A stretch of 64,000 bases of DNA from Leptospiraceae bacterium (GCA_016711485.1 JADJSX010000006.1:420001-484000); one strand, 5' to 3'; counted from the first letter of the stretch, positions 35,727-44,249 are shown. The notes: generated by a model from the letters alone, not told the origin. A program made the numbers and translations.

Positions 35727-36698
35727 ATGAATAATAAAATAAAACTAATTGTGATAGTTGTATGTAGCATTTATTTTTCTTGTCAGCAACTAGGTTTAAC
35801 AAAAGAAAAAAAGGATAACTCGTCATTAGCCTTAGCAGCTGTAGCTGTAGGACTTAGCTCTAACTGCTCATCGACTAGTACCTGTTCGGCATCTGCTTGT
35901 ACAGGTTTTGCAGCTACTGGGTCTGCTACTTTGTCAAGTGCATCACTCGGAGCAGATTGTGTAAATGGTGTGAATACGAATATGGATACTAATTTACCAA
36001 CTTGGATTAAGAATAATTTCAAATGTTCGGTTGGTTATGTTTAGGGAAATTGTTATTGTTTTAAGTCTTTAAATTTACCCGGCAATAAAAGTGCGTTTTA
36101 TCCGTCAGGTAATGGAAATTTATTTGAATCACGTGTTACAACTGGGAATATTCCAAACTCAATTAGCACGCAAAATATTGTTTATTCCATTCCTATAAAT
36201 CCGACTAAGGCATCTTGTAACATAAGTACACAAGGTGGACTTGTTTCTATAGGCATAACAGTGAATGGTCTTGCTGTATTTAATAATGCTGCGGCTCCTC
36301 CTGATGTTTTAGCCACTGAGGCAAATACATTTGATAATTACCAAGGTCATCCTCAAAATTCTGGAATTTACCACCATCATGCCGCAGTTCCTAAAGTATG
36401 TGGTGACGCTGCCACAATTTTAGCGACAGCCGGAACTGTAAATTCAACTGCTTGTAATAATTCTACTTTGATTGGGATTGCATTGGATGGGTATGCAATT
36501 TATGGACAAAAATGTAATACAGGTACGGGAGGAGATTTTACACCGAATGATTTAGATTCTTTACACGGGCACACAGGAGTTACAACTCATTTCGCAACTG
36601 CCACATACCACTACCATTATGCGTATGACAGTACAGCTACTATCTACACTTTAATGGGATCTTATTTTTATGGAAATAATGGAGGAACTTCCAATTAA
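35727..36698 (+). pseudogene. YHYH-domain lipoprotein interrupted by in-frame amber stop
   Basis: The start ATG at 35727 follows GAGGG; the signal 'IKLIVIVVCSIYFSC' gives a lipoprotein. After 106 residues a TAG (36042-36044) interrupts the frame, but the same frame stays open to 36698 without further damage. The downstream part carries the YHYH-type signatures 'SGIYHHHAAVPK', 'GIALDGYAIYG' and 'ATYHYHYAYD'. The total would be about 323 codons. This is either a recent nonsense mutation, a sequencing error or readthrough. The MORN and SCO1-like genes that follow overlap or abut, giving an operon. Confidence 0.8.
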
Positions 36699-37251
36699 TA
36701 TAACACAAATCATTTTTGTAACTCTGGTATTTTGTCTAGTTGGATGCCAGAATAAAAATGTAGAATACAATACTACTGACTTTGCAATGGGAAAGGGGGT
36801 GTTGTTCTATAAAGGAATCCCCTTTTCAGGAATATTGTTACAAGATAACCCAACCATGGAAGAGGTTTATTCTATTTCATATAAAAATGGATGGGAAGAC
36901 GGAGAGTATATTGCAAAGAAGAAATCCGGTCAGTTATTAGAAAAACGTTATTTTAAAAATGGGGCAAAACACGGTATCCACAGGTCATGGTTTCCCAATG
37001 GGAACAATCGATTGTACTCTGAATTTAATAATGGAGAATATATCGGTGAAAGGTGGGAATGGTATGATAACGGCAATCCAGCGTTATTCGAAAAATTTGA
37101 TGCAAACGGTAAAATATTAGCCTCAAAAAAATGGTACCGTAACGGAAATATTTATATGAATATTGCATTTACTAACTCTGGATCTTCCGTCGGATTGCCT
37201 GGTAGTAAAATTTGTGATCCAATCAAACCAGTAGAAAAAAAATCGGAGTAA
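36670..37251 (+). CDS. MORN-repeat (YwqK-like) lipoprotein
   Basis: The protein has 193 residues. A hydrophobic signal ends in 'FVTLVFCLVGC', a lipobox. The mature part holds MORN_2-type repeats: 'GVLFYKGIPFSGILL', 'NGWEDGEYIAKKKSGQLLEKRYFKNGAKHGIHRSWFPNG', 'NGEYIGERWEWYDNG', 'KKWYRNGNI'. These beta-hairpin repeats are common in surface lipoproteins of unknown function. The frame overlaps the end of the YHYH gene by 29 nt, so the true start may be slightly downstream. It is 2 bp from the SCO1-like gene. Confidence 0.8.
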   Translation: MEIMEELPINITQIIFVTLVFCLVGCQNKNVEYNTTDFAMGKGVLFYKGIPFSGILLQDNPTMEEVYSISYKNGWEDGEYIAKKKSGQLLEKRYFKNGAKHGIHRSWFPNGNNRLYSEFNNGEYIGERWEWYDNGNPALFEKFDANGKILASKKWYRNGNIYMNIAFTNSGSSVGLPGSKICDPIKPVEKKSE

Positions 37252-37253
37252 AT

Positions 37254-37979
37254 ATGAATTATCCCATTTCAAAGTTTGCGCGAATTCAGTTTGTATTTTG
37301 GTTATTTATTTTATTATTTTTTATTTCCAACTGTGATGAAAAAAAACCAGAATTTTATCCTGAGTTCACCAATGTTTCAATTCCTGTGGATGGAGTTTTA
37401 CCCTATTTCAAAGGTGAAGTAATGGATCCGTATTGGCCTGAGAAAAATCAATATTCGGAAGATTTAAAAAGACTTCCTACTTTTTCTCTTTTATCCCATT
37501 TGAATGATGAGGTTAATAGAGATAAACTTCTTGGAAAATATACACTTGTAATATTTTTTTATGCAAAATGTAAAGGTATTTGCCCTATGATTACTTACAA
37601 TATGGTTAAATTTTTGCCTAAAATACAAGATCAATCAGATATTCAAATTCTCTCGTTTACCGTGAATCCAGAAGTAGATACGGTGGAAGTTTTACAGAAA
37701 TTTCGCGACCAATATAAAATCAATAATTCAAATTGGATTTTTTTAACAGGAAGTAAAAATAAAATTTATGAAATCGCACGTAAACAGTTTGGTGCTGATG
37801 TAAAAGTGATTAAAGGACAATATGATTTAAATGACTTTGTGCATACGGAGAATGTATATTTACTTGATAAAAACTTATACCTCCGAGGAATTTACAGGGC
37901 AAAAGGTACGGGTGATTTGGAAAGACTTTTAGTTGAATTTAAAACTCTAAGAGAAGAAGGTAAATTAAAAACACATTAA
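37254..37979 (+). CDS. SCO1/SenC-family thioredoxin-fold lipoprotein
   Basis: The protein has 241 residues with signal/lipobox 'LFFISNC'. The thioredoxin-like domain has the SCO copper site: CxxxC in 'FFYAKCKGICPMITYNMV' and the distal His in 'DFVHTENVYLLDKN'. The 'LGKYTLVIFFYAKCKGICP' and 'ILSFTVNPEVDTVEVLQKF' segments are family typical. SCO proteins deliver copper to the CuA centre of cytochrome oxidase, and possibly to NosZ CuA, which is encoded about 9 kb away. It is the last gene of the YHYH-MORN-SCO operon. Confidence 0.9.
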   Translation: MNYPISKFARIQFVFWLFILLFFISNCDEKKPEFYPEFTNVSIPVDGVLPYFKGEVMDPYWPEKNQYSEDLKRLPTFSLLSHLNDEVNRDKLLGKYTLVIFFYAKCKGICPMITYNMVKFLPKIQDQSDIQILSFTVNPEVDTVEVLQKFRDQYKINNSNWIFLTGSKNKIYEIARKQFGADVKVIKGQYDLNDFVHTENVYLLDKNLYLRGIYRAKGTGDLERLLVEFKTLREEGKLKTH

Positions 37980-38093
37980 TTTGAAAGTGAGTCCTAAAAA
38001 TTTTTGTTGCATAAGTGACAAAACGATTGTAATTAAATTTTAACATTCTTGTTTTTTTCAAGTATATACTTTAAAATTGAAAATCTATTAAAA

Positions 38094-38396
38094 ACTCACA
38101 TTACGCGCAAGCGCGTTGAGGTGAGAGATAGATAGCCTGTCGGTCAATGTCATTAAGTTAAGAAAACAGAAAAAAAATTAACCACGAAGGGCGCGAAGAA
38201 CACGAAGAAAAGAGAATATTACATTGAAAATCCTTCGTGAACTTCGTGCTCTTCGTGGTTAGAAATCCTTAACTTAATGACATTGGCCTGTCGGCGACTT
38301 GGGCTGCCGCCCAAACCTGCTTATTCATTAGCTTTATCTAATATTCTTAAATTAGACTTCATTTTCGTAAATTTCCTATTTTGCGTAAGGTCAGTT
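38094..38396 (-). repeat. Family 2 repeat, copy 4, split by a nested element
   Basis: In inverted orientation relative to copy 5. The outer parts (38094-38143 and 38286-38396) together match copy 5 at 53219-53387, including 'GCCTGTCGGCGACTTGGGCT'. An extra 142 bp with its own inverted repeats is inserted between them. The small ORF, read on the minus strand (starts MKSNLRILDKANE), is also broken by a short deletion. The region fills most of the 627-bp gap after the SCO1-like gene. Confidence 0.8.
38144..38285. mobile_element. Nested 142-bp inverted-repeat element with 9-bp target duplication
   Basis: Terminal inverted repeats CAATGTCATTAAGTTAAG (left) and its complement CTTAACTTAATGACATTG (right) bound the element. 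The 9-bp direct repeat GCCTGTCGG occurs on both sides (38135-38143 and 38286-38294) but once at the matching place in copy 5 of family 2, which serves as the empty site. The interior is a large imperfect palindrome built of CACGAAG/CTTCGTG units. It has no coding capacity, so it must be mobilised in trans. Confidence 0.9.
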
Positions 38397-38445
38397 AATA
38401 CGGATAATATCCATTATCTCTAGATATATAGTAAATAGCAAAAGT

Positions 38446-38559
38446 TATATAACAAATGCCAAAAGTAATTTCCAAATTTGTAAAGAATTGGGTATTTCCA
38501 AACGCCAAAACTTTAGTTCAGTTGAAAGCGAGTAGGTAGCTTTTTGGCATTTGGTATAT
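38446..38559. repeat. Family 1 inverted-repeat element, copy B
   Basis: The left end AACAAATGCCAAAAGTAATT and right end GGCATTTGGTATAT form the terminal repeats, and 'AAAGAATTGGGTATTTCCAA' with 'GAGTAGGTA' matches copy C. It lies 47 bp beyond the end of the fasciclin gene. Confidence 0.8.
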
Positions 38560-38606
38560 TGGAATGTATCCTTAGTGATACACTTTATTTTGCAATAGGT
38601 CTAATT

Positions 38607-39170
38607 TTAATTTGGCGGTAATAGGACAGTATCCACAACGTGAATCATTCCGTTAGATGCTGGAATGGATGCAATTATATTCGAAGTTCCATTTACAACT
38701 GGCTTTGAATCTTTAATTGAGATAGTTATATTATTTCCATTTGCCATTCCTAGAACATCTCCATCTTTTAGATTTTCAGCTTTTAAAACTCCTATAAATA
38801 CATGGTATTCTAACACATTTTGTAATGCTTCTATTTTACTTCTCTCAAGTAAACCTTCGACTGTTCCTTTTGGAAGTTTTTCAAATGCAGCATTTGTTGG
38901 AGCAAATACTGTAAATGGTCCTGGATTTGCTAAAGAGTCTACTCGATCTCCAGCGACTACAGCAGTTACTAATGTAGTATGGTCTTTTGATCCTTTTGCT
39001 ATTTCAACAATGTTTTTTTGAGACCCTTCGTCACTGACTGAACCCATACCTCCGCCCATTTTTTCGCCATTATCCTCTTTTCCACAGTAAATGAATGAGG
39101 TTACTATTAATAATCCGATAATTCCAACTAAAGATACTTTTGCTTTCATAAATTTCTCCCTTGATATCAA
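38607..39170 (-). CDS. Fasciclin (FAS1) domain lipoprotein
   Basis: The protein has 187 residues. The signal ends 'LLIVTSFIYCGKED', a lipobox-like IYC. A single FAS1 domain covers about 50-187, with H1 'GPFTVFAPTNAAFEKLP' and the 'VLEYHVF' and 'NGMIHVVDTVLLPP' (H2) motifs. FAS1 domains are adhesion or ligand-binding modules; homologous proteins often sit beside denitrification or copper genes. A TTGAT-TTAG-ATCAA palindrome centred 72 bp upstream of the ATG links it to the adjacent Crp/Fnr regulator. Confidence 0.93.
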   Translation of the reverse strand: MISREKFMKAKVSLVGIIGLLIVTSFIYCGKEDNGEKMGGGMGSVSDEGSQKNIVEIAKGSKDHTTLVTAVVAGDRVDSLANPGPFTVFAPTNAAFEKLPKGTVEGLLERSKIEALQNVLEYHVFIGVLKAENLKDGDVLGMANGNNITISIKDSKPVVNGTSNIIASIPASNGMIHVVDTVLLPPN

Positions 39171-39235
39171 TTTAGATTTTTATCTAGATTGATAACACAA
39201 TATAGAAAAGTATACAGTGTTTGGGCTTTACGAAA

Positions 39236-39249
39236 TTGATTTAGATCAA
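39236..39249. promoter_or_regulatory. FNR/DNR-type box upstream of fasciclin gene
   Basis: TTGAT-TTAG-ATCAA is a perfect inverted repeat matching the FNR/NNR/DNR consensus TTGAT-N4-ATCAA. It is centred 72 bp before the fasciclin start and partly overlaps the 3' end of the convergently placed regulator gene. Two similar boxes lie at 39886-39899 and 46136-46149. Confidence 0.75.
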
Positions 39250-39869
39250 GAAGTAAATTTTTTTATTCTGTATTCGTCGGAATTCGATTCTATTAGCTGT
39301 TCTTCTTCTAATGATTTGAATGCTCTACTGATAGACTCGGGAGTAGCGTTTAGTAAAAGAGCAAGTTGGTTTTTATTAATTTTTAATTGAATAAAACTAT
39401 GCTCTGCCCCATTTTCAATCAAATATTCCATTAGCCGCTCCTTTAAATTTAATAGCATTAAGGAGGATGTTTTATTTTTTAAATAGTGCATAAACTGCAT
39501 CATTTGAGTTGTAAATTGATTTTGGTAATCTGGATATGTTTTTAATAATCTCTTAAATTGGTTGGTTTCAAAAAAAAATACAGAGCCGGTTTCCATTGAT
39601 TCTAATGTTGCCGGATAATTGGGAGCACCAGAAAAAATGAGTGGACCTGCTGCCATTTCTCCTTCTTCCATTACTCGAAGAATTGCTTCTTTTCCATTTG
39701 GATTTAAATTATATATTTTAAACTTTCCGGTTTTGATTACTACAAATCCTTTAAATGGATCGTTTTCCGCGAAAACAATTTCACCTTTTTCGTATTTTTT
39801 TAATTGAGCGATTTCTTCTAATTCACTCTTTATATTTGTTGGTATATTGTTCCAAAAATTTGAACTCAA
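39246..39869 (-). CDS. Crp/Fnr-family regulator, probably NO-responsive (DNR/NNR type)
   Basis: About 207 residues from a TTG at 39869 with GAG upstream; an earlier TTG at 39899 lies inside the palindromic operator and is less likely. The cyclic-nucleotide-binding-like fold ('KKYEKGEIVFAENDPFKGFVVIKTGKFKIY') is followed by a winged helix with recognition helix 'NATPESISRAFKSLEEE', the E-SxxR pattern that reads TTGAT half sites. There are no cysteines in the protein, so it cannot carry an FNR 4Fe-4S cluster; heme-based NO sensing as in DNR is inferred from context. It is divergent from nnrS and next to the fasciclin gene. Confidence 0.85.
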   Translation of the reverse strand: MSSNFWNNIPTNIKSELEEIAQLKKYEKGEIVFAENDPFKGFVVIKTGKFKIYNLNPNGKEAILRVMEEGEMAAGPLIFSGAPNYPATLESMETGSVFFFETNQFKRLLKTYPDYQNQFTTQMMQFMHYLKNKTSSLMLLNLKERLMEYLIENGAEHSFIQLKINKNQLALLLNATPESISRAFKSLEEEQLIESNSDEYRIKKFTS

Positions 39870-39885
39870 AATTATTCTCGACTCA

Positions 39886-39899
39886 TTGACATAGGTCAA
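39886..39899. promoter_or_regulatory. FNR/DNR-type box between regulator and nnrS
   Basis: TTGAC-ATAG-GTCAA, extended to a 16-nt perfect palindrome with flanking A/T (39885-39900). It is centred about 63 bp upstream of the nnrS ATG and about 23 bp upstream of the likely TTG start of the regulator, a position suited to activation of nnrS with autoregulation. Confidence 0.72.
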
Positions 39900-39955
39900 T
39901 GCAAACTTAGAACTTGTAAGCTACAAGTCAATAATGATTAAACAGGAGAATTAAC

Positions 39956-41140
39956 ATGCATTCTACAGAAAATAAAACAATTGAACCATATAGAATTTTT
40001 TTTCCTGTGTCCTTACTCGGAGCTTTGGTGGGGGTGAGTCTTTGGATTTTAGCTTGGATGATTCAAAGGCAGTGGATTAGTATCGGATATTCTACTTATC
40101 CTATTGTACATCATATTAATTTTATGTCGGCAGTCTTTCTGTTACCTGTAATAAAGGGTTTTGTTTTCACTGCAATTCCAAGGTTTACGGCTACTAGCTT
40201 TTTGTCGCAAAAAGAAATTATTGTATTGTCTGTCGTACAGTTTTTGGTATTAACCTTTGTTTTCTTTTTTGAAAATTCTTTTTTATTTTATGCATTTCAG
40301 TTTTTAGATTTTGGATTCCTTCTCTTATTTCTTGCCCACCGTTTTAAAGTATCAAAAGTCAACTTGTCCAATTATTTGTATTTTATTGTCGGTGGAATTT
40401 TTTTAGGTTTAGTTGGTTCTTTATTGCAATGGATGAGTTTGGGTTTTGAACAAAATCTATTTTTTTCTTATGGAAAAGATTTCATTTTTTATGGAATGAT
40501 TCCCTGTGTCATTTTTGGAACTGGCACTCGAATGATTCCTATGATCGTAAATACAGAAAATCCTTCTAAGAAAATGGAGTGGATGCAAAAGGGAGAATTA
40601 CAAAAAAACGTAAAAGTTATTTTAATGGTATTTATATTATCATTTTTGATGGAACTTAGTTTATACAAATGGATTGATTCTAGTGTCTTGATTTTGTTTA
40701 AGGGGATACGATTTATTATCTGCACTACTTGGATGATAAAATACTTTCATATATTTGAGGTTTCTAATTTTAAAGGGAAACTCCCTCGGGCTCTTTTAGT
40801 TTCTTGTTATCTATTTATTTTAGGGTTAGCTGGATATTCCTTTGGGTTTAATTATTCTGCGCATTTAGCCCATATTTATCTAATTGGAGGATTATCCTTG
40901 TTAGTCCTAAGTATCATGACTCGTGTGACTTTATCTCATGGTGGTGGAGATATGATGCAAGAAAAAGCGTCTAACGTCTTTTATGTAATTGCTGGACTTA
41001 TTTTTCTTGCAGCATTTACAAGGGCTTTTGTATTTGTTTTCCCTGACTTAATTACTTCTCATTTGGCTTATGCGGCTATGCTATTTATAGTAGCTTTTTT
41101 AATTTGGTTAATTCGAATAGGTAAAATTATTCTTAGATAA
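39956..41140 (+). CDS. nnrS: NnrS family membrane protein
   Basis: The protein has 394 residues, with about 12 membrane helices covering the whole length. Features of NnrS are 'HHINFMSAVFLLPVIKGFVFTAIPRFT', 'FGTGTRMIPMIV', 'HLAHIYLIGGLSLLVLSIMTRVTLSHGG' (conserved His and Arg). NnrS proteins bind heme and copper and relieve nitrosative stress, and are usually controlled by NO-responsive Crp/Fnr regulators, as here. An AACAGGAG ribosome site precedes the ATG. Confidence 0.9.
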   Translation: MHSTENKTIEPYRIFFPVSLLGALVGVSLWILAWMIQRQWISIGYSTYPIVHHINFMSAVFLLPVIKGFVFTAIPRFTATSFLSQKEIIVLSVVQFLVLTFVFFFENSFLFYAFQFLDFGFLLLFLAHRFKVSKVNLSNYLYFIVGGIFLGLVGSLLQWMSLGFEQNLFFSYGKDFIFYGMIPCVIFGTGTRMIPMIVNTENPSKKMEWMQKGELQKNVKVILMVFILSFLMELSLYKWIDSSVLILFKGIRFIICTTWMIKYFHIFEVSNFKGKLPRALLVSCYLFILGLAGYSFGFNYSAHLAHIYLIGGLSLLVLSIMTRVTLSHGGGDMMQEKASNVFYVIAGLIFLAAFTRAFVFVFPDLITSHLAYAAMLFIVAFLIWLIRIGKIILR

Positions 41141-41223
41141 AGCTGTCTAGATTTATTAGGTTTTTGTGATCGGGATGATTTTGTTATAGAAGTGCTTTTG
41201 CGTCCGAACATGGTTCAGATATT

Positions 41224-41532
41224 TTATTCAACCTTTTCTATTCTTTCTAATAGTTTTTTTGAATCACGACTTTTATGCCATATTGCAAATATTAAAATAA
41301 ATGGGGTTTTAATTATATAAATAATAACGAAAGGGAAAACTTTCAAACTTGCTTTGCGAAATTCTTTGTAAAATGTGGAATGAGAATTAGGTTTTTTTGA
41401 TAAAACTTCGATTTTGTCATAGACTTCGTCATAAAGTCGAAACCCTACGCCTTTCTGATTTCTTTCATACCATTCGACAGCTTCCACCAAATCATTCTTA
41501 GCCTCTGGCTTTAACTTGTATTTTTCTGCCAA
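41224..41532 (-). CDS. RelE/ParE-family toxin
   Basis: The protein has 102 residues. The ParE/RelE pattern is clear: 'KLKPEAKNDLVEAVEWYERNQKGVGFRLYDEVYDKIEVLSKKP', then 'VFPFVIIYIIKTPFILIFAIWHKSRDSKKL'. The aligned basic and aromatic residues (R, F, Y) and the final 'HxSRD' are typical. ParE proteins poison gyrase and RelE proteins cut mRNA; which one applies is not decided. It starts inside the antitoxin gene (35-nt overlap). Confidence 0.9.
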   Translation of the reverse strand: MAEKYKLKPEAKNDLVEAVEWYERNQKGVGFRLYDEVYDKIEVLSKKPNSHSTFYKEFRKASLKVFPFVIIYIIKTPFILIFAIWHKSRDSKKLLERIEKVE

Positions 41533-41767
41533 GTCTCACCTCCAGTTCTTTCTTTACGTCTGCCATAGAATAGCCTTCATCTGGACTTTTTTCATGCATT
41601 GCAAATCTTAAATCCAATTCAGATTTCATTGCGTCTGTTGGATGCCATTCTTTTTCCTTCTCTTCCCTCTTTGCGTTTGTAATAACTTTGCAATTTAGTC
41701 TATTTGCTAAACTTAAAAACAACTGGTAATCCCCATCACTTTGAATTTGTATCATTAATGTTTGCAT
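41498..41767 (-). CDS. Antitoxin of the RelE/ParE pair
   Basis: The protein has 89 residues, directly upstream of and overlapping the toxin. The N-terminal strand 'LMIQIQSDGDYQLFLSLANRLNCKV' and the C-terminal charged helix 'DEGYSMADVKKELEVRLGRKI' match addiction-module antitoxins of the type found with ParE-like toxins, where the C-terminus wraps the toxin. No classical HTH or RHH is obvious. It probably neutralises the toxin. Confidence 0.75.
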   Translation of the reverse strand: MQTLMIQIQSDGDYQLFLSLANRLNCKVITNAKREEKEKEWHPTDAMKSELDLRFAMHEKSPDEGYSMADVKKELEVRLGRKIQVKARG

Positions 41768-42153
41768 TGTTTTATATTCCTTTGAATTATTAAGACATAT
41801 CTATCTGCGTATGTCAATAAAAATTCTGATACGGAAAGCCTTATTATCTGAACTGTCGTTTGTGCGTTGAATTAGATGCGCTTTGCTTACTCACCACATA
41901 TTTTTTATTAGGGTGATTAGGACAGAAGGCGCATTATTGCAGGATCATAAAAATCATAGTTTAGACAGTTGATTTAGGAATTAAAAAATAATTTTCAAGT
42001 AATTTACTTTCAATGATTTCCAAATTCATTATTAGCCGCATCAACTGTCTCTAGAATTGAGAAAATTTTCAAAATTCTCTATAAGTTTTTCCTTAAATAA
42101 TTTTCATGAGCGCAATCAATTTATTAGCCGTAAAAATAAACACAGAATCGGAT
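41768..42153. other. Gap without genes between toxin pair and zinc-ribbon gene
   Basis: A 386-bp AT-rich stretch. I see no ORF, repeat family member or strong hairpin with a U-tract. The promoter of the antitoxin gene should be in the right-hand vicinity of 41768-41850. Confidence 0.4.
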
Positions 42154-42882
42154 CTAGTATTTCTGATTCTTAAAAATTTTCACTATATTCCGAAAACCAC
42201 CAAGGCAATCGTCACGAAGTTGTTCATGAATTTTTTGCTCCGAGTCTTTGTAAATTTTATAGCTTCGAAATATACTAATTGATAAAAATATTAAGAGTCC
42301 TGGAAATACTTCTTTTATTTCGTCAAATTTTTTTTCAAACAAATTCATGATGATTCCAGCTATACCGAGGATAACAAAGAGTATATTCCCTTTTCTATCT
42401 GCAAAAAAGAAGTAAACAAATCTAGCGATCTTAATTATTTGTCTTTCAAAGAATCCCGGTTTATATTCAGCAAAATATTCTTCTAGCTCGCTTTGATTTC
42501 CTTTTTCTGCTTGAGAGTGTATTTCTGGTTCAAATTCTATTTCATTTTCATCATCTTCCGTTTCAATGGCAGGAGACTCTTGCTTGGTTTCTTTACCTTT
42601 TTTGAATTCTGAGAAATCACATTTGAGTATTAATTCTGCTTTATAAGATTTTTTGCAGCTTGAATTGTTACATGTATCGGATGAATAAATTTTATGTTGT
42701 GGCTCAAAAAACCATTCTGATTTTTGTGAGTTGTCTAACTTTCCACAAGAAGGACATTTATATTTATAGCTAATATCCACGCCCCAGATATTTTTATTCA
42801 TTCCCGATCTTGGTTGACCAGCCCGGACTATCTCAATGTTTTCTATCTTAACTTCCTTACAGCCTTTCGGTAGTACTACCAT
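42154..42882 (-). CDS. Zinc-ribbon membrane protein (242 aa)
   Basis: The N-terminal 100 residues hold a zinc-binding region with 'YKCPSCGKLDNSQKSEWFF' and 'DTCNNSSCKKSYKAEL' (two Cys pairs). An acidic low-complexity linker (about 105-140) follows. Two hydrophobic segments in the C-terminal third, 'GNILFVILGIAGIIMNLF' and 'FPGLLIFLSISIF', would place it in the membrane. The family is not recognised. It is downstream of the 403-residue lipoprotein on the same strand with a gap of about 43 bp. Confidence 0.6.
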   Translation of the reverse strand: MVVLPKGCKEVKIENIEIVRAGQPRSGMNKNIWGVDISYKYKCPSCGKLDNSQKSEWFFEPQHKIYSSDTCNNSSCKKSYKAELILKCDFSEFKKGKETKQESPAIETEDDENEIEFEPEIHSQAEKGNQSELEEYFAEYKPGFFERQIIKIARFVYFFFADRKGNILFVILGIAGIIMNLFEKKFDEIKEVFPGLLIFLSISIFRSYKIYKDSEQKIHEQLRDDCLGGFRNIVKIFKNQKY

Positions 42883-42925
42883 ATATTCTCCTTACCCTCT
42901 TTTGATTAATAATCATTATCCGCAT

Positions 42926-44137
42926 TTAATAATTTTTATAAACTTCCCCATCAAAAACAATTCGATATTTTAATGGTTCTCCTACTAAGTATTTGAACTT
43001 TATTTTTCTATTTTCAAATCTCTCTTTACACTCTTTATATTCATCATCCCGTATTTCATAATATTCATCAGGATATTTACATTTGCCAGTAGTAACAAGA
43101 GATGCAGGTGAAAATTTACTCAGTATGATTACATTCTTAAATTCATATTTTTCATTCTTGAATTGCTCAGCTTTATCGGGAGGTATCGAAAAATTAAGGT
43201 ATGATTTGACTGTATCAGAATCATTCAGGTATTTTTTCATTTCTAAAAGTCGAACAACAGTTCCAGTGAAGTCTCTTTTAACGTTTAGTGAAGTGACAAA
43301 ATCGTCATTAGTCTGACTAATATCATAAGCCCTTTTCCCAAAAGAATATTCGCCCCATACCCAATATGAGTCAGTAATCGCGTATTTATATTTACGGTAA
43401 TCTTCAAATTCCTTTTTATCTTCTTGAAAATTAAATTCATTTCCAGAATAACTTTTGTTATTCTCAATATCTGGATTTTCTTTAGAGTTGTACCAGGAAA
43501 GGAGAAACGTATCTCTGGTAGCTTCATTTCTTAAATCTATAATCTGATTGACATTAATTTTAGCAGCCTTTGCAATGCTTTCTAGATTCTTCCTATCGGC
43601 TTCTTCGGCAATTTTTTGTTGCTCTTCGCTCTCCCTTTCTAAAACCAGAAAGTCATCATAAATCTTTTTAAGAGCAGGTGCTTCCAATGTCTTTTCCTGT
43701 CCTTTGAACGAATCGGGTATCTCAGAATAAAATTTCCATAATACGGCGAAACCGATCCAATAATACCGATTGTAAGACTTAGAAAAAGAGAAAGTATCTC
43801 TCCTCTTATTCTTATAAGATGATTCAATTTTATAATTCGTAATACATTTTTCTCGATTTGGGAAAATCGCTAGTGCTAGCCAAAATAAATGCTCACTATA
43901 CCAAGTATCACATTCAGTCGAGTCATAATAGCTTATTGCAAAATCAGATTTCGGATTCTCGTAGAATCCTTTAAAACCATAGCTAGCGGCATTCTTAACT
44001 CCTAAAGTCTTCTCATATTTAATATCTTTTAACTTTTGATATTCTTCATTAGCTGCTAGTGTAATTTCTGATGTAGTAGTATAACAATTATTCGTGAATA
44101 CACTGAGAATTATGATAATTAAAAGATTCTTCTTCAT
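42926..44137 (-). CDS. Hypothetical lipoprotein (403 aa)
   Basis: The signal 'MKKNLLIIIILSVFTNNC' ends in a lipobox-like TNNC. The mature protein is rich in charged and aromatic residues, with a coiled-coil stretch at about 160-200 ('KKIYDDFLVLERESEEQQKI'). No domain is recognised. A GGAA ribosome site precedes the ATG. It is divergent from the XRE-type regulator at 44249, so the operators found there may control it too. Confidence 0.6.
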   Translation of the reverse strand: MKKNLLIIIILSVFTNNCYTTTSEITLAANEEYQKLKDIKYEKTLGVKNAASYGFKGFYENPKSDFAISYYDSTECDTWYSEHLFWLALAIFPNREKCITNYKIESSYKNKRRDTFSFSKSYNRYYWIGFAVLWKFYSEIPDSFKGQEKTLEAPALKKIYDDFLVLERESEEQQKIAEEADRKNLESIAKAAKINVNQIIDLRNEATRDTFLLSWYNSKENPDIENNKSYSGNEFNFQEDKKEFEDYRKYKYAITDSYWVWGEYSFGKRAYDISQTNDDFVTSLNVKRDFTGTVVRLLEMKKYLNDSDTVKSYLNFSIPPDKAEQFKNEKYEFKNVIILSKFSPASLVTTGKCKYPDEYYEIRDDEYKECKERFENRKIKFKYLVGEPLKYRIVFDGEVYKNY

Positions 44138-44198
44138 TCTGTAAGTTCCTTGTCTGGAAATTTGTATCTATTGCTAACTTGTATATTTTACTTTAAAG

Positions 44199-44212
44199 CA
44201 CGATATTCCGTG
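44199..44212. promoter_or_regulatory. Probable XRE operator 1
   Basis: CACGATATTCCGTG is an inverted repeat with 4-bp arms CACG/CGTG. It shares its layout with the palindrome at 44234-44247 (consensus CACRN6YGTG), 35 bp away. Both lie between the divergent lipoprotein gene and the XRE regulator. Confidence 0.5.
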
Positions 44213-44231
44213 TTCACTTTTTGTCAATCTT

Positions 44232-44249
44232 TGCACGGAATTCTGTGCA
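44232..44249. promoter_or_regulatory. Probable XRE operator 2
   Basis: TGCACGGAATTCTGTGCA is an 18-bp palindrome with a single mismatched pair. It ends at the first base of the ATG of the XRE regulator, so binding would block its own translation start region, typical of autorepression. Confidence 0.55.

Noticed and set aside
38160..38280. CRISPR-like array suggested by repeated CACGAAG units
   Set aside because: The units are part of one imperfect palindrome inside a small element with target duplication; there are no spacers.
38665..39021. 118-residue frame on the plus strand
   Set aside because: Antisense shadow of the fasciclin gene.
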